Origin: Paracentrotus lividus
Lineage: Eukaryota; Echinodermata; Echinoidea; Camarodonta; Echinidae
Direction: 5' to 3'
Length of the DNA stretch: 64,000 nucleotides
NCBI GenBank assembly: GCA_940671915.1
Contig: CALNVZ010003426.1
Span: forward strand, 15,341,525 to 15,405,524
In this document: in pieces, positions 1-12,031 of the stretch
Position numbering within the stretch: the stretch's first letter is position 1
How the letters are laid out: every line of letters begins with the position of its first letter
Program-made: the position numbers and the translations under genes
The notes under the pieces: model-generated
What the model was told of the DNA's origin: nothing
The model's input: the letters and a program-made list of their open reading frames with translations, nothing else
Databases searched by the model: none

Positions 1-782
1 CATCCAAATCTACTTCTCGGCAGGGAAGGGTCACTCAGTTGCTGACCAATGCAGCTGCCCCTCAAAGTGGCTCAAATTTGAAGCGATGTTTTAGGGCAGG
101 TGTGAATATTTCATGTATTTGCAGCGACCAGTTTCGCATTCGTACTTTCAGGGGAAGTGCGATAACATAAGCATGATAAGTGTAGGGTTGCGCTCATAAA
201 AATATTTAACGGCTGTTTATTAATTTCATTTTTTTTTTTTTGTTGAGGACTGTTTGATGAAGCATTTCCGACAATTTTTATGAACGCTAATTTATATTGA
301 ATAAGGAAATTGTTTATTTAATTGTCGATTTATTTAATTATCAATATGATTTTTTGTTTTCTATTTGAGCTGTGACTTTTAATAATTTAATTTAATGCTA
401 TTCTGGGCTGCGCAGATTTTGTACAGGCAAACGAAAATCGTGTTTTTGTTAACAGTCGTAGCTGCGATAAGAAAGCTTTTGAAATGTGGTATGTTTGACT
501 TTGTCATATCAGTTTGGAATGTCTATAGGCATGATAGGTATAAATATATTGTTGACAAAGCAATATCTTTTCAGGAAATATGATGAATCTTAAGATGTTG
601 TTGATCTAATGTCTTGACGTTTAATTGGAATCAACAAACTGGTCAAGAATTGAAGGAAAATGGTTAGTGTTTGGAATTGTTCACCTCGAAAATCAATAGT
701 CACTATAAAAATATAAGCAATATATTTATACATCCCCGCCCCCCCCCCCCAACATATTTACGTTAAAAAAACCCATCCACAA

Positions 783-930
783 TGGCGGACCCAGGCGGGG
801 ACGTAGGGGACGTGCCCCTAGAATTTTGTAACTGCCATTTGACTGTACATTTTAAAGTCAGAAAATTTCGGCGGTGCCCCCCCCCCCTGGGGCATGGTGC
901 CCAATTCTTTTTTTAATCTTGGATCCGCCA
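783..930. mobile_element. Short TIR element, TGGCGGATCC family (copy 1)
   Basis: Begins TGGCGGACCC and ends GGATCCGCCA, an imperfect terminal inverted repeat about 148 bp apart. The interior is CG/poly-C rich with no coding capacity. Related copies at 7,869-8,016 and 31,681-31,822 share ends and interior words such as GACTGTACAT. It is a non-autonomous MITE-like element. Confidence 0.6.
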
Positions 931-1535
931 TCGGTCCACTTCAGTTAATTCGGAAAGGAACATGCACTAAAACAAACCAGCATTTAGTCAGCACTTTTTA
1001 CTTTCTAGACACATGTCGCGATTACGATCTAAAAATATGAATAGTTTCCTGTTATGAGAGACCTCGTCATCTGAACGGTGCTATAAGGCCAAGGTCTTAC
1101 AACATGCAGTCGTTTGATTGATCGTATCCACAAACTGTTTAGTAAAAACGGTTAACCTCACCGTTTTCAGATAAAACACTTAAAGATATTGGCGGAACAG
1201 GCGAAAACGCCCCCCCCCGAACCGCCCTGTCCCTGACAAATGTAATTTTATACAACTGCTTCGTTATTGCTTATTAAGTGTTAAGAGATAATTCATAACG
1301 CTGTGTGATTTTTTACTTTTGCTTGTTTGGGTGTATTGACTTGTTAAGCCCCCCCCCCCCCTCTCCTTCTCATCCGCCCTGCCCATCAGTAATGCAATTT
1401 AGGCCATTTTTTTCCTTCTTGATTCGTCTTGTTTCGGTATTTGGTCTTCAAAGATGCAGTAGAAAAAAACAGTGATTGATCGTATCCACAACTGGTTAAG
1501 TAAACATAGAAAAGGTTAACACTATGATCATATGA

Positions 1536-1679
1536 GGACAACTACCCCCTGGACAATTATTCCTAGGACAATACCCCACCCCCCCCCACGCCAAAATAAT
1601 GTTAGGGTCAGGTGGAGAGTAAGGGTAGACATTTTAACGGGGACGGTCGTCCGGGGGTATTGTCCATGGGGGTAGTTGT
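1536..1679. mobile_element. GGACAACTACCCC foldback element (copy 1)
   Basis: Starts AGGACAACTACCCCC and ends GGGGGTAGTTGT. The interior contains GGACAATTATTCC and GGACAATACCCC words, so it is a foldback built from repeated GGACAA-type units. Relatives are at 9,326-9,446 and, as a tandem array, 10,732-10,888. Confidence 0.6.
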
Positions 1680-1931
1680 ATTAGAATCCCCTTTGGAAGG
1701 ATATTAGCGGAACAAGGAAAAACGCCCCCCCCCCTCCCTCCACAGCTTATCCTGACAAATTTTATATGTGTTTCATTATTGCTTGTCAAAGAGTATAACG
1801 ATATATTATTGCAATATTGCTTTTAGGAGTTTTTCTCCCTTTGTTTGCTTGGTTTCATTGGCTCATTAAGCCCCCCCCCCCCTCCCCGGCCCCGCTCAGC
1901 TTCGCCTCTCAATAATGTGGGCCAATTATTG

Positions 1932-1968
<37 letters not shown>

Positions 1969-2187
1969 CAGTTTCAATGGTAGTTTTCCGGACAAAGTTA
2001 GAAATGGGTTAAACCTTTCGAATAAGATGTCACAAAATAATCAAATACTGTCACGTAGGCCTAAATGGCTGAGCAAGTTCATTTATTACAATGTACTCGT
2101 GTGCACCCCACCCCCTCAATCTACAAAAATGTGTTTTGAAGTGTACACCATTTTGCCTGAATATCATAATTATGCACTCTCCGAAAA

Positions 2188-2366
2188 AATTTAACCAACC
2201 GGGCAAAATTTTAACCAACCGTTGGTTCAAATATGAACTTACCAACTGTTGGTTAAACGCGTTAACCAACCCCAGTTGGTTAAAATTTAACCAATTATGT
2301 ATTAAAATTTTAATAGAAAGTTGGTTAATTTATTTTAACCAACCCTAGTTGGTAAAAATTGTTAAT
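2188..2366. repeat. TTAACCAACC cluster in both orientations
   Basis: TTAACCAACC or close variants recur several times, facing their complements (GTTGGTTAA). Examples are ACCAACCGTTGGTT, GTTAACCAACC and CAGTTGGTTAA. The cluster is self-complementary at many registers and has no coding content I recognise. Confidence 0.7.
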
Positions 2367-2815
2367 ACTTAATTGTTTAATTTCTTATTTATGGAAAATG
2401 GATTTGCCTTTTCTTGTCATGTCTCTTGCACTTTAAAAGATCGTGGTACCAAATATTACACAATTTTTCTTTTTATTTATTTTATTTTGTTATTATTATT
2501 ATTTTTTTCTTTTTAAGATTCATGGGCAAATCTGTGAACAGAATGTCCTTACACAATTCTCATAACAATTTTTTATTAATAATCCAAAATTGACCTTGCC
2601 CTGCGCCATCTGGGACTCCAGCCAGTCAGTACCGAGAAAATGATGATTATTTTTGATTTGTTTATTTTGTTCGGAAACGATTCTTTCCTATGTTCCCAGC
2701 CTAATTCATGTCGATTTGTCTACCCCACCTGAGCTTATGGAATGCCAGCGCGTGCTGTGACTGTGCATGGGAGTGAATTGCCAGACGTGCTGTCAGTTCA
2801 ATCGGTCCCGGAAAA

Positions 2816-2820
<5 letters not shown>

Positions 2821-2872
<52 letters not shown>
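2821..2872 (+). repeat. Poly(T) tract, 52 bases
   Basis: Uninterrupted run of 52 T. Probably the reverse-strand poly(A) tail of an old retrotransposed sequence or a slippage-expanded tract. The flanks give no clear element. Confidence 0.9.
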
Positions 2873-3724
2873 CATATTTCGATGCAAACACGTCAAGAAA
2901 GGGACTTTTACACTAATTCATAAGTCCATAGTTTAAGACATATCAAAACATATTACCAAACATTTCATTCAATTATTCATAACGAATCAACAGCTTGACT
3001 TGATTTCAATAAATAGTTCTAATAAAAATGATTATTAGCAGCCGTATTCGATTTTTTGTTACTATTGTAAGCCCCCTCCCCAAAAAATTATCCACTCCCC
3101 CCCCCCCTTTGTTTCTCATTATCTATCCCATTATACTCCCCAGTGTGCACATAATTAATTTACGTATTCCGTGCTACTTAATCCAATAATACTATCGAAT
3201 CATATGACAACATGATATTTCAAAAAGTATCAATACATTTTTCTTACTAGTAAATAACCATGCATGGTGTCAGATCCACAGTTCCAAGGAAATTTTAATT
3301 TGAGGGAAATTATTAACTCCCAACAGATCTCATCCATGACGAAGAAAAAGGAAATATGAAACTCCCAAATATTCTATGACACATTCGAATGATCCACATC
3401 TTCATCTCTTCAAAAAGAAAAATTGTGAAATGTTATCAGGAGCTCAAGGACATATTCTTTAAAAACACCTAAGACCATCCCCAAGAATTTTGCATTTTGA
3501 AGACGGACATTCATCTTCGTATATAGCATTCATTGTTATTTCATAATCTCTTGATATGAATGAAATGGATATCAAATGGCGCGAGAGAAATCTCATGTTT
3601 TGTAATCTTTCATTTTGCAGAATAAAAAATGACGGAGTATACGAAGCATCTTTAAATACGATATTGATGCTCTAAATACTGTGCTTAATGAGTGAAAATG
3701 AGGTTTCAAATTAATATCACTTTT

Positions 3725-3814
3725 TAATCTTCTTTGTCTTCCCTTAGAGCGAGATGATAGGGTCAAAGCGCTTTATAAGAAACCGGTTTTATTATTATTA
3801 TTATTATTATTATT
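3725..3814 (+). repeat. SINE-like 3' tail with (ATT)n
   Basis: Contains AAAGCGCTTTATAAGAAACC followed by an (ATT)n run. The AAGCGCTNTATAA plus trinucleotide pattern recurs at about 44,040 and 54,455, suggesting a common SINE 3' end. No tRNA-like head was found here, so the copy would be 5'-truncated. Confidence 0.35.
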
Positions 3815-4166
3815 AAAAGATCTTTAAATCTATACAAAATGACATTCTAATGCCTTTATGAATCTTATCTCCCAGATTACGTCCTTGATATAGAATTATA
3901 CCCATTCTTCATCTCTGCTAACGTGACGTAAATAACATGATAATGATAAACTAAAATCGCTTTTCCATGTCGTGGCGGATTTCCCCCAGATTTAATTTGT
4001 CGGATTTGCTCGCGATCCAGGTCCCTCAGCTGGATAAAACATAATAGTTTCCATAACGATCATAACAGCCTCTTTTATTTCCTTGACTATAAATTATAAA
4101 ATAATAAAGATGGTACTATCAGTGTCTGAGTTCTTTCAACTCGTAGCGATAATTGGCCTCCACCCA

Positions 4167-4192
4167 CCCCCCCCCCCCCCCCCCCCCCCCCC
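4167..4192 (+). repeat. Poly(C) tract, 26 bases
   Basis: Uninterrupted run of 26 C, with further C just upstream. It is the longest of many C/G runs in this window. Confidence 0.9.
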
Positions 4193-5374
4193 ACTATCTA
4201 TTTTATGTACACACAGTCGGTAATTTCCCAGTTTTTTATATTACTTTCCATTATGTGTATGACAATACTTCAACATTAAAAAATACAATAAATAAATGTT
4301 TTTGAAATGAAATTAGCGAATGTATTTTTTACCTTGAATCGGTGGCATGATTATGCATGTGATAAGGGAAGTTATGTTATGTTTTGTTTCTTTGTCAACA
4401 TGCTCAATGATTTCAATAAATTCAAAATGATTAAAGCAAGAACTAAATTGAGATATGATTATGATATTTTTTTTTTGGGGGGGGGGGGAGTTGTTTGTTC
4501 GTTTTGATTTTTTGGGGGGACGGTTGCCTTTGTGTTTGTTTGTTATTGGTTTTTGTTTAGGGGTTGTTGGTTTTTTTTTTCCTTTTCTTTTTTAAATAAT
4601 GCCATAAATTTTCAGATTTTACTTCTGATTTCACTTTTTACTTCAAATTATTTCAACAAAATGTCGATTTGTTCTGCTCTTCTCAACAGGTTCTCCGAGC
4701 TGACCTATATATCCAGGCACCAACCTACACGCTTCAGCGGTTGACCACCACTGGGACTACCCGCTCTCATCTTCACCCTCTCACATCGTCACTTATGACG
4801 TCACACATTCCAATCCTTGCGTGACGTGTAAGCATCTTGAAAAAGGTAAGACAGTGCTTCGGTCACACTTTAGCATAAAGCAATTTTTTTTTTTTATTAA
4901 ACAAAATAATGCATAAAACGACAGCAGGCCTACTGTAAATTTGAACAAAAGATAATGATGTAAGTAGTGTGGTACTGATATTACAATGAAATGAAGTATA
5001 ATAATCATCATAATACGATGTGAACCACCATTATTCAAACATTTCCAGGAATATTATAATTATGGCCTATACAAACAATATTTCAAAGATTATTTAACTA
5101 GATATGGTCAAGGAAATATGCCATATCACATAATCCTACACGAAATGTATGTAACTACCAATTACCGGCCACGTACAAAGAAGGGTCAAGTAGGCCTAAC
5201 TCTAGGTCCATTAGGGCTATACACAATTCAGGGTCAAACTGGGGGCAGAGCTGGTGCTTTTTTTACTCTTCATTTTTAGAAATTAGGCACTATATATTAG
5301 CTTTGTAGAAATTTCCCGTTCCATGTGCCAAATTTACCGCACCTGGGTCGAGGGTGACAAATATAGATTGATGT

Positions 5375-5731
5375 CTTGGGCACGTATTCACAACATGTCC
5401 TAAAGTAAACTATAGCTTAAATCTGTGGTTTAACCATGGCTAGCAAAATTTGACACAATCGTGAAAAGTAGATGTTCCATTTGTCAACACATTTGGTACT
5501 GAATTTTTTTTTTAAACTGCCTGGGAATAATAAGTTCACACAGATTTCCCAACCATTGAAGCACGATTCCAGAATCTAGTAAACGTGTAAGGAACATGCA
5601 ATATTGACAGAATTTGTCGCATTTTATACTTGCCATAGTTAAACCAGGGTATTCTAGTTACAATTCCCTGGTTAAACCACAGATATAAACTGTGGCTTAA
5701 CTTAGGACACCTTTGTGAATATGGGCCTAAG
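5375..5731. mobile_element. TIR element with GTATTCACAA ends
   Basis: The left end CTTGGGCACGTATTCACAA matches the complement of the right end (CTTAGGCCCATATTCACAA). Matching continues inward through GTCCTAAG and the TTTAACCA/TGGTTAAACCACAG words. About 357 bp, no coding capacity, MITE-like. Confidence 0.65.
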
Positions 5732-5812
5732 ACTTTGAGTCGTGCCATTCAGTGCTGTGCAGGTGAAAGGATTACCACGTCCCACCTGAATACCTTCCCA
5801 AAGGGCTTGTTA

Positions 5813-6077
5813 AGGGTGGTATCTCACTTCGCGAAAACAAAATTGAGACAGATTTGCCAGCATGGCATTGCACTAGATCTGTCTCCTCTGTCTCCGCGAC
5901 GGATTTTTTTGGGCCACAGGAGACAGATCTAGTAAAATGCCATGCTGGCTAATCCGTCTTTTGTGCCACATAAACTTTTGTACGTGAAACAAAAGATTTT
6001 GTCGCGGAAAAAGCTAGTACAATGCCATGCCGGCAAATCTGTCTCAATTTTGTTTCCGCGAAGTGAGATACAACCCT
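5813..6077. mobile_element. TIR element with AGGGTGGTATCTCACTTCGCG ends
   Basis: The two ends are near-perfect complements for about 55 bp: GTATCTCACTTCGCG then ACAAAATTGAGACAGATTTG on the left, mirrored on the right. An inner segment repeats the GCCATGC and GACAGATCTAGT words in inverted order, so the element can fold almost end to end. Non-coding. Confidence 0.75.
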
Positions 6078-6879
6078 AAACGCACAAGTGTGACTGAAGC
6101 ATGCCGATGACATTCGACTTCTTTTCTTTATTACTTCCTCCTGGGATGCAAAAAAAAATAATAAATCATTGAAAGTGATGACTTTAATGTTTGACATCCG
6201 TTACGTGCTGTGTACATAACACAAATATTTTTTATATTTTTTGCAGGGATTACGAAAGAATGTTGTTTTCTTTCAGGTTTGATGCCTAGTCTCAACAGTT
6301 TGTTATACAAATATATATTTTTAGATATGTTTATCAGAGAGCTAAGATGTTAATATATCAACCACTCTCTCTCGCTTTATTCACTATTTCTTTCCTTTGT
6401 TCTTTGCCCTTTTTTACTTTTTTGCTCTTTACAGTTTCTTGAGATGCTTATCGGACAATCATGACTCGATGGACAACAGAGGATAAGGAACATAAATCTA
6501 CAGTGTTTTGTTATTACAAGGAATATCTCCGGGAATTGAATTGATTGTGAAATAAGGCGCATCACATTGGAATATCACGCAAGTGGTAATAATACACAAA
6601 TGAGAAAACAATGTCAACAAATCAAATCATAGGATCTCGATAATAGCATGAGGACAACATTAGGAGAGCATTAGGACAGGATCAGGACAGCATCAGGAAG
6701 TCATCGAGACAACAAACTGACTGACGGTGATACACCAAGGAGCTTCCCGCAACGTGGAAAAAAACACTACAGTGCAGTGTTATTACCATGAACAACACAT
6801 TGATATACCATAGCAAGAGCGGTGTTTAAGATTAACACCGGATTTCATTTTCACACTATTGTGGGACTAATGTACTATC

Positions 6880-6961
6880 ATGATGAGTAGGAACATTGCT
6901 CAAACGAAATGCTCTGAATGCAAACTCGCAGTGCTAGGACGATGCAGTGTTGGAAAATCAG
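6880..6961 (+). CDS. RERG: RERG coding exon 1: start and P-loop
   Basis: First coding exon of a Ras-like small GTPase of the RERG type (Ras-related, estrogen-regulated growth inhibitor). It encodes 27 residues plus one base. The P-loop (G1) is GRCSVGKS, which binds the nucleotide phosphates. The start is the first of two adjacent ATGs; an in-frame TAA lies at 6,868-6,870, so translation cannot begin further upstream in this exon. The donor is TCAG|GTGAGT, phase 1, matching the family position where the next codon is Ala. A pyrimidine-rich tract ending in CTTTACAG at about 6,434 could be the acceptor of a 5' UTR exon reaching this point. RERG proteins end without a CAAX box, so the protein is expected in cytosol and nucleus rather than anchored to membrane. 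The short N-terminus before the P-loop fits the family. Confidence 0.85.
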
Positions 6962-7352
6962 GTGAGTTTAACATTGTGGTAATGCCAATTTTCTATTTCC
7001 AAACCACTCAGCATTTTATTTTCTAAGCTAGGGTGACTTTGAAAACCACTACCCCTGGCTGCAGACCCGTAACGGGGGGGGGGGGTAGGGTACGGATTAT
7101 AAGCTCGGATCCAGGGGGCGGGCGAGCCATGCCCCCCCCCCAGCAAAAAATGGGAAAAAGATTGAAGATGGATGACTGACCCGAATGAACCCTACCCCTA
7201 TGGTCACCTTCTTGATGGCCGAAAGCCGAAAACAAATAACAAGATTTTTTTCTGTTTCACATTTTTGTCCCCCCGCCCCTTCGTAAGGATGTAGCATAAT
7301 GTATTTAGAGGACAATGTATCTACACCATGTTTCTGTCCCCCTCCCTCTCTT

Positions 7353-7355
<3 letters not shown>

Positions 7356-7389
<34 letters not shown>
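7356..7389 (+). repeat. (TC)n microsatellite
   Basis: Pure TC dinucleotide run inside RERG intron 1, flanked by a longer polypyrimidine stretch. Confidence 0.9.
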
Positions 7390-7391
<2 letters not shown>

Positions 7392-7868
7392 ATTTCATTC
7401 TATCTTTCTCTCCTTCTTTCCCTATTCAACCCCTCTGTAAACAGGTTTAACTGAGTCAAGAGTACTTAGACTATCCCGTTTCTTTGCCATCCCTATTTGG
7501 GTATTTGAGAGGGCAATCAGAAACTAGTCTACAATCAGATACAAATTAAACTGTTCCCCTAGGAACTAACTAACAGTAATGACATTTAACATTTTTAAGG
7601 TCTTTTTCTTTATGGAATATAGTAGATTTATCGCAATATTAATATCAAAAGTAAAATAGGAAAGTTGAAGCAAAAGGATTATCATTCACTGGTTCGAAAG
7701 AGAAATATTTGCCCTTTTTTCCTTTCCCATATTTTCTAAGAGTGCTAGCTTCAAAATACCTGCAGTGTGGCCCTATACTACCTGATAGATATTAAACCAG
7801 ATATTTGTTTTGGGGGTTATTTTTATCTTTATTAGAACAGGCGTTTGTTTTGCTTCTTTTAATAAGCA

Positions 7869-8016
7869 GTGTTAGATCCAGGCGGGGCGCAGGGAACGCG
7901 CACTCCTATAAATATTTGAAAATCGGTCATTAAAATAAGCCTATGTTTTAAAATCGGAGATTTTGGGGCTGCCTATTGGGCCGACACCCCTTTCTGTTAA
8001 TCCTAAATCCGCCACT
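7869..8016. mobile_element. Short TIR element, TGGCGGATCC family (copy 2)
   Basis: Left end GTTAGATCCAGGCGGGGCGC and right end CCTAAATCCGCCACTG. It has the same layout and size as 783-930, with a more diverged left end. Confidence 0.5.
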
Positions 8017-8258
8017 GATACATTGGTCTATTCAATATGATGATATAGCTTTAAAATTAGAAATGTCTCTCCTGAAATACAGTCAAGGCAAGTGAGCAAT
8101 CTTTATGGAAAGGGCAAGTAGAGGATAGGGAATTCAATACATGTACAAGTCTGATTACCTTTGTCATCAATCCGAAGAAAATGACGTTCGCTAAAAGCCA
8201 GAACGGCGAGAATTTAAATGCAGTAGCATGGTCAAAACTGCCTGTGTGTCCGCGCGCT

Positions 8259-8259
<1 letters not shown>

Positions 8260-8293
<34 letters not shown>

Positions 8294-8307
8294 GGGGGGG
8301 GGGGGGG
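8260..8307 (+). repeat. T33 tract followed directly by G15
   Basis: 33 T then 15 G with no intervening base, followed by AAGGGGAGAAGGGG. Other T-run to G-run junctions occur at 4,470-4,488, 55,128-55,177, 57,170-57,186 and 58,141-58,157. Confidence 0.9.
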
Positions 8308-8927
8308 AAGGGGAGAAGGGGAGTGATGTTTACACCCCTAAAATATCAACAGAAACAATTCAGTATTCGGCATTAGCACTCATAGCCGAGAAGTATCATG
8401 CACATACTTTCATTCAAGAGATTGGATTCGATTCCCATATTTTCAGTGATGCTATACACTGATATGTTTAGGATTAGGCCTACGTAAAAAGGTAAGGTCT
8501 AACATTATGAGAAAGGATTAGGTTAGCGTTAAGGGGTAGTGTACGGTATAACAAAATAGCTGGTGTCTATGAACAAAAGGAAAATCTCGAGTGGGAAAAA
8601 ACACCTGCGGGACACACACTTGCAAAAAGACGCACGGCCTATTGTGACCGTACCATTATTTCATCCATCTTTCTTTTGAATTGGGAATATACTGACAGTC
8701 ATGTTCTTGTATTTCATTTGATATTCCTTGTTAATCCGTTGTACCATAATGGATTAAATGTGTCTCACTGGCCATGAGATGAGCTTGCGACTAGTTCGCG
8801 ACTCCTTATCTCCGAAGCCGCGGAGACGTCCCCACGAGGTCTCATGAGTCTGTGCGACGTTGCGGGATAATCGAACATGTTCATTTTTTTAAGATTTTCC
8901 AGTTGCGGACATCTCCTTCGGTGAGAT

Positions 8928-8930
<3 letters not shown>

Positions 8931-8984
<54 letters not shown>
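8931..8984 (+). repeat. (TC)n microsatellite
   Basis: CT/TC dinucleotide run of about 50 bp followed by a T-run, in RERG intron 1. Confidence 0.9.
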
Positions 8985-8986
<2 letters not shown>

Positions 8987-9325
8987 AATTTTTTTTTTTT
9001 TTTAAACGAGCAAATTAAAAAAAAAAATATTAAAAAAAGTGATTTTTGAGTGAATTATAAGAGGAATATACATTTTCACTCCATTTTCACTCATTTTGGA
9101 GTTACCTCAGGGATCACTCTAAAATTCACTCGTATACTGAAAAGAATGAATGTCACTCTTTCTGAAATTCACTCCGTCAAGTGTGAACATTTTCACTCGT
9201 TTTTTGTTTTTTGTTTTTTTTTTGTTGTTGTTTTTTTTTCTTATTTTTGTAGAGCTCTTCTTTTGGCTTTCAGGGGGACACGACCCAGATCCTCTCTGAA
9301 TCTGGATCACATCCAAACAACATCA

Positions 9326-9446
9326 GGACAACTACCCCCTGGATCATTAACCCCAGGACAACTACCCCCACCCAGATATAGGGTTAGGGTTATGTGTGGA
9401 GTTAGGGGGTAGATATTGGTGGGGTAGGTGTCCGGGGTAGTTGTCC
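9326..9446. mobile_element. GGACAACTACCCC foldback element (copy 2)
   Basis: Starts GGACAACTACCCCCTGG and ends GGGGTAGTTGTCC. The right half contains GGGTTAGGGTTATG and the left half GGACAACTACCCCC repeated. Same family as 1,536-1,679. Confidence 0.65.
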
Positions 9447-10731
9447 AAGAACCGTTTTTCTTGATGAGATAGGCCTACCCTTTGATGCTCCTCTCGCTTT
9501 TAGGGGACACGACCCGAATCGTCTCTGAATCTGGATCACATCCAAACGCCAGAAAACATTTCAATCATGATAAATGAATACTTGGCCTTATCGGGTAATA
9601 ATGTAACGCCTGCGGGTATAACATGACCTAAGAAAACCCATGTAATGGAATCGCGTCGGGTTTTGATGACATTCTATCACAAATACGAGACTTAGTTATG
9701 ATAATGTGGAGCCAGTTTGGCATCATGTTTGAACTTGAGCGTTAGACCTTACCCAGTGGTGTACCTAGACTAAAAACCAAAGTGTAATGGGAGAGGGGCC
9801 GTCGGATATAAGTGCTCAAAAAAAATACAAGAACTTTTAAACTAAAGAATAAAGAAAGATACCTCCTCATAGCATATTTCACCTCGTGTTCAATTAACCA
9901 GAAGGGAATTATTACAAGAAATGTTACCTTACGCCTTTTTGGCATTCAGTAATTATGAAAATCGGACAAATTGTGGATAGGCAAAAACACAAATGTGTTT
10001 AATATGAATGGGGGACGCCCCAATATTTCTCCTAAACTGTGAGCTCGTGTCGAATTTCGTTTTCAGTTATAATGAATGAATACGAGGAAAAGAATTATGT
10101 TACATTAAGTCTTGTTAATGTCGAATATATAAGGTCAGGTGTGATTTACATTGTTATTTCGACCGCCCACTTTTCACATTTACTTTCTTATTCTTTTGGG
10201 GGGAGGGGGTTGTTTGGGACGCCCCTTCAGTTGACCCTGACACATTCCTGGATAATAACTAACGCACCATTGTTATTTGTTATATAATTATATAAGTTGT
10301 TTGCGCCTTCATTCTATTCCCTCAGCTCACTCATGTTTCTTGAAAACATTCTTTTTATGGCTTTGCCCAGAAGACACAGAAAAAACACATTTTCAACACC
10401 AACAAAAACATGAAAAAAGGAACATTCTTCATTCGCACCTCATCAAAATTAACCCAATTTGAAGATAAATGTTACAAACATGTTAACCTTCCGGGTGTCA
10501 ATCTGTTCATGATTTGTCCAACCTTGTCGGATCCGAGGGGGTACATTCTTTTTTTCTTTTTTCCTTTTCCTCCCCCCCCCCCAAAAAAAAAAAGAGGAAA
10601 AGGGGAAAGTATGGGTTCATTGAAGGGTGAGAGAAAAGTCATTTCCGTTTGTTCTGCATCTCGTCACCCCGTCTCAAAAAGTCCAACAATATTTTGTTAA
10701 CATTTTGGTCGAATTCATCTCATGTTGTATC

Positions 10732-10888
10732 GGGACAACTACCCCCGGACAACTTTCCCCTGACAACTGCCCCGGACGATTACCGGAGGCAACTACTACA
10801 GGACAATTAACTCCGATCATCTACCGCTGGACAATATATTACCAATTGGACAACTCCCGCTTGGCAACTACAATATGGCAATTACAAT
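10732..10888 (+). repeat. Degenerate tandem array of GGACAACTACCCC units
   Basis: About ten head-to-tail units of 14-17 bp (GGACAACTACCCCC, GGACAACTTTCCCC, GACAACTGCCCC, GGACAATTAACTCC and so on) that decay toward the right. The unit is that of the foldbacks at 1.5 and 9.3 kb, here amplified in one orientation. Confidence 0.7.
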
Positions 10889-11415
10889 TAAAGTTTTCCT
10901 CCATGTGTAGATATGGACCAAATAATTTCTTGGTTTCACGTTAGCATCGCTAGTGATTAACTACCTCGTAAATAACATGCAGTAGTAAAATTAGCACAAT
11001 GTTTACAATCGCTATAATAAAATGTCACCTTGATATATCAGGGTTAAAGTGGGACTGTTGGCTTTTAAGGATTGTTGTTACTTTCCTCATAACGAAGTTG
11101 TACAACCATCTACAATTTATTTTTTCTTCTTCTTCTTCTTGCTCGCGTGAATATTGAGAGGGGGAAAAAATTGAAATCTGTTTGTTCCCCATCTCTTTCT
11201 GTCGTTTCACTTTTAATCGTATTGTACACAGCATGTCTGGGTTGTGTTTGCGAAAGATTTAGAATGTCATAAAATATGTCAGTAAAATTAGCACAGACAT
11301 AAAAACAAGGCTAATCAGGACTAAATAAATATGGCCTTGTTGTAATTAGGAACCTTGTTAATATATATTTCAGGGATAAATTAGAGCAGGCAAAACTTCG
11401 TGAGAAACTCTGTGG

Positions 11416-11590
11416 AGGCTTAATCAGAGGCGGTGGAACCGAGGGAGGGGGTAGGGGGCACAGTGCCCCCACTTTTTCATCCACCATAAAAGTGCCCCTT
11501 TTCATGACCAAAAAGTGCTCCTTTTCTTTGTTAATAAAAGATGTCATTTTTATGGTAAAAAGAAGCCTTTCAGATTTTTAAAAAGTCTAA
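11416..11590 (+). repeat. GGCGGTGGAACCG repeat family (copy 1)
   Basis: AGAGGCGGTGGAACCGAGGG leads into a run of GTGCCCC words and AAAAAGTG motifs. Inverted relatives lie at about 59,272-59,392 and 59,540-59,757 and share the order of these words. Dispersed, non-coding. Confidence 0.55.
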
Positions 11591-12031
11591 TGGAAAACAT
11601 ATAACATTATAATAGGGGCCCACAACTCCACCAAGTTACCGAGTAGGCCCTAAACTTTTAAGACGTATCGGTCTTCCTCTACACAACGAATAGCGCTCTT
11701 GTAAATCATAATTTACGAATAATTTAAAGCAATCTGTCGTTTCTTATGTTTTGAATTAGATCATGACCTTCACTTGTATCCGACTTCCATTTTTTGCCCT
11801 GAACGTTACTTGAACCATGCACCATTCAACAACAACAAAAAAGGAAATTCATGAGACAACCTTGTTCGATGTTTCTCAGTCTCTCGGCGAAGTCTTCTAA
11901 CGTGACACCTGTTCGAAAATGTCTTCATAAGATAAGATTGGGCATTTTTTATTACAAAATACAGTTGTAATGCAGTTACAGTGCATATGAAAAAATGAAA
12001 GTTGTTCGGCCCCGTTCTACAATTTACCTAA

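Larger units (their letters stand above)
1..5374. other. Intergenic DNA upstream of RERG, no gene seen
   Basis: AT-rich sequence broken by many C-runs of 8-13 bases and several long T-runs. No open frame here resembles a known protein. Between about 2,940 and 4,790 I see nothing beyond a possible SINE tail and homopolymers. Recognisable repeats are listed separately. Confidence 0.6.

Noticed and set aside
2742..2936. Open frame with a poly-Phe stretch
   Set aside because: The frame exists because a T52 tract reads as Phe codons. No family resemblance outside the tract.
9372..9408. Telomere-like GGGTTAGGGTTA
   Set aside because: Only one or two units, part of the GGACAACTACCCC foldback interior.
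9050..9412. 120-residue open frame on + strand
   Set aside because: It crosses a T-rich tract and the GGACAACTACCCC foldback; low complexity, no splice or family signal.
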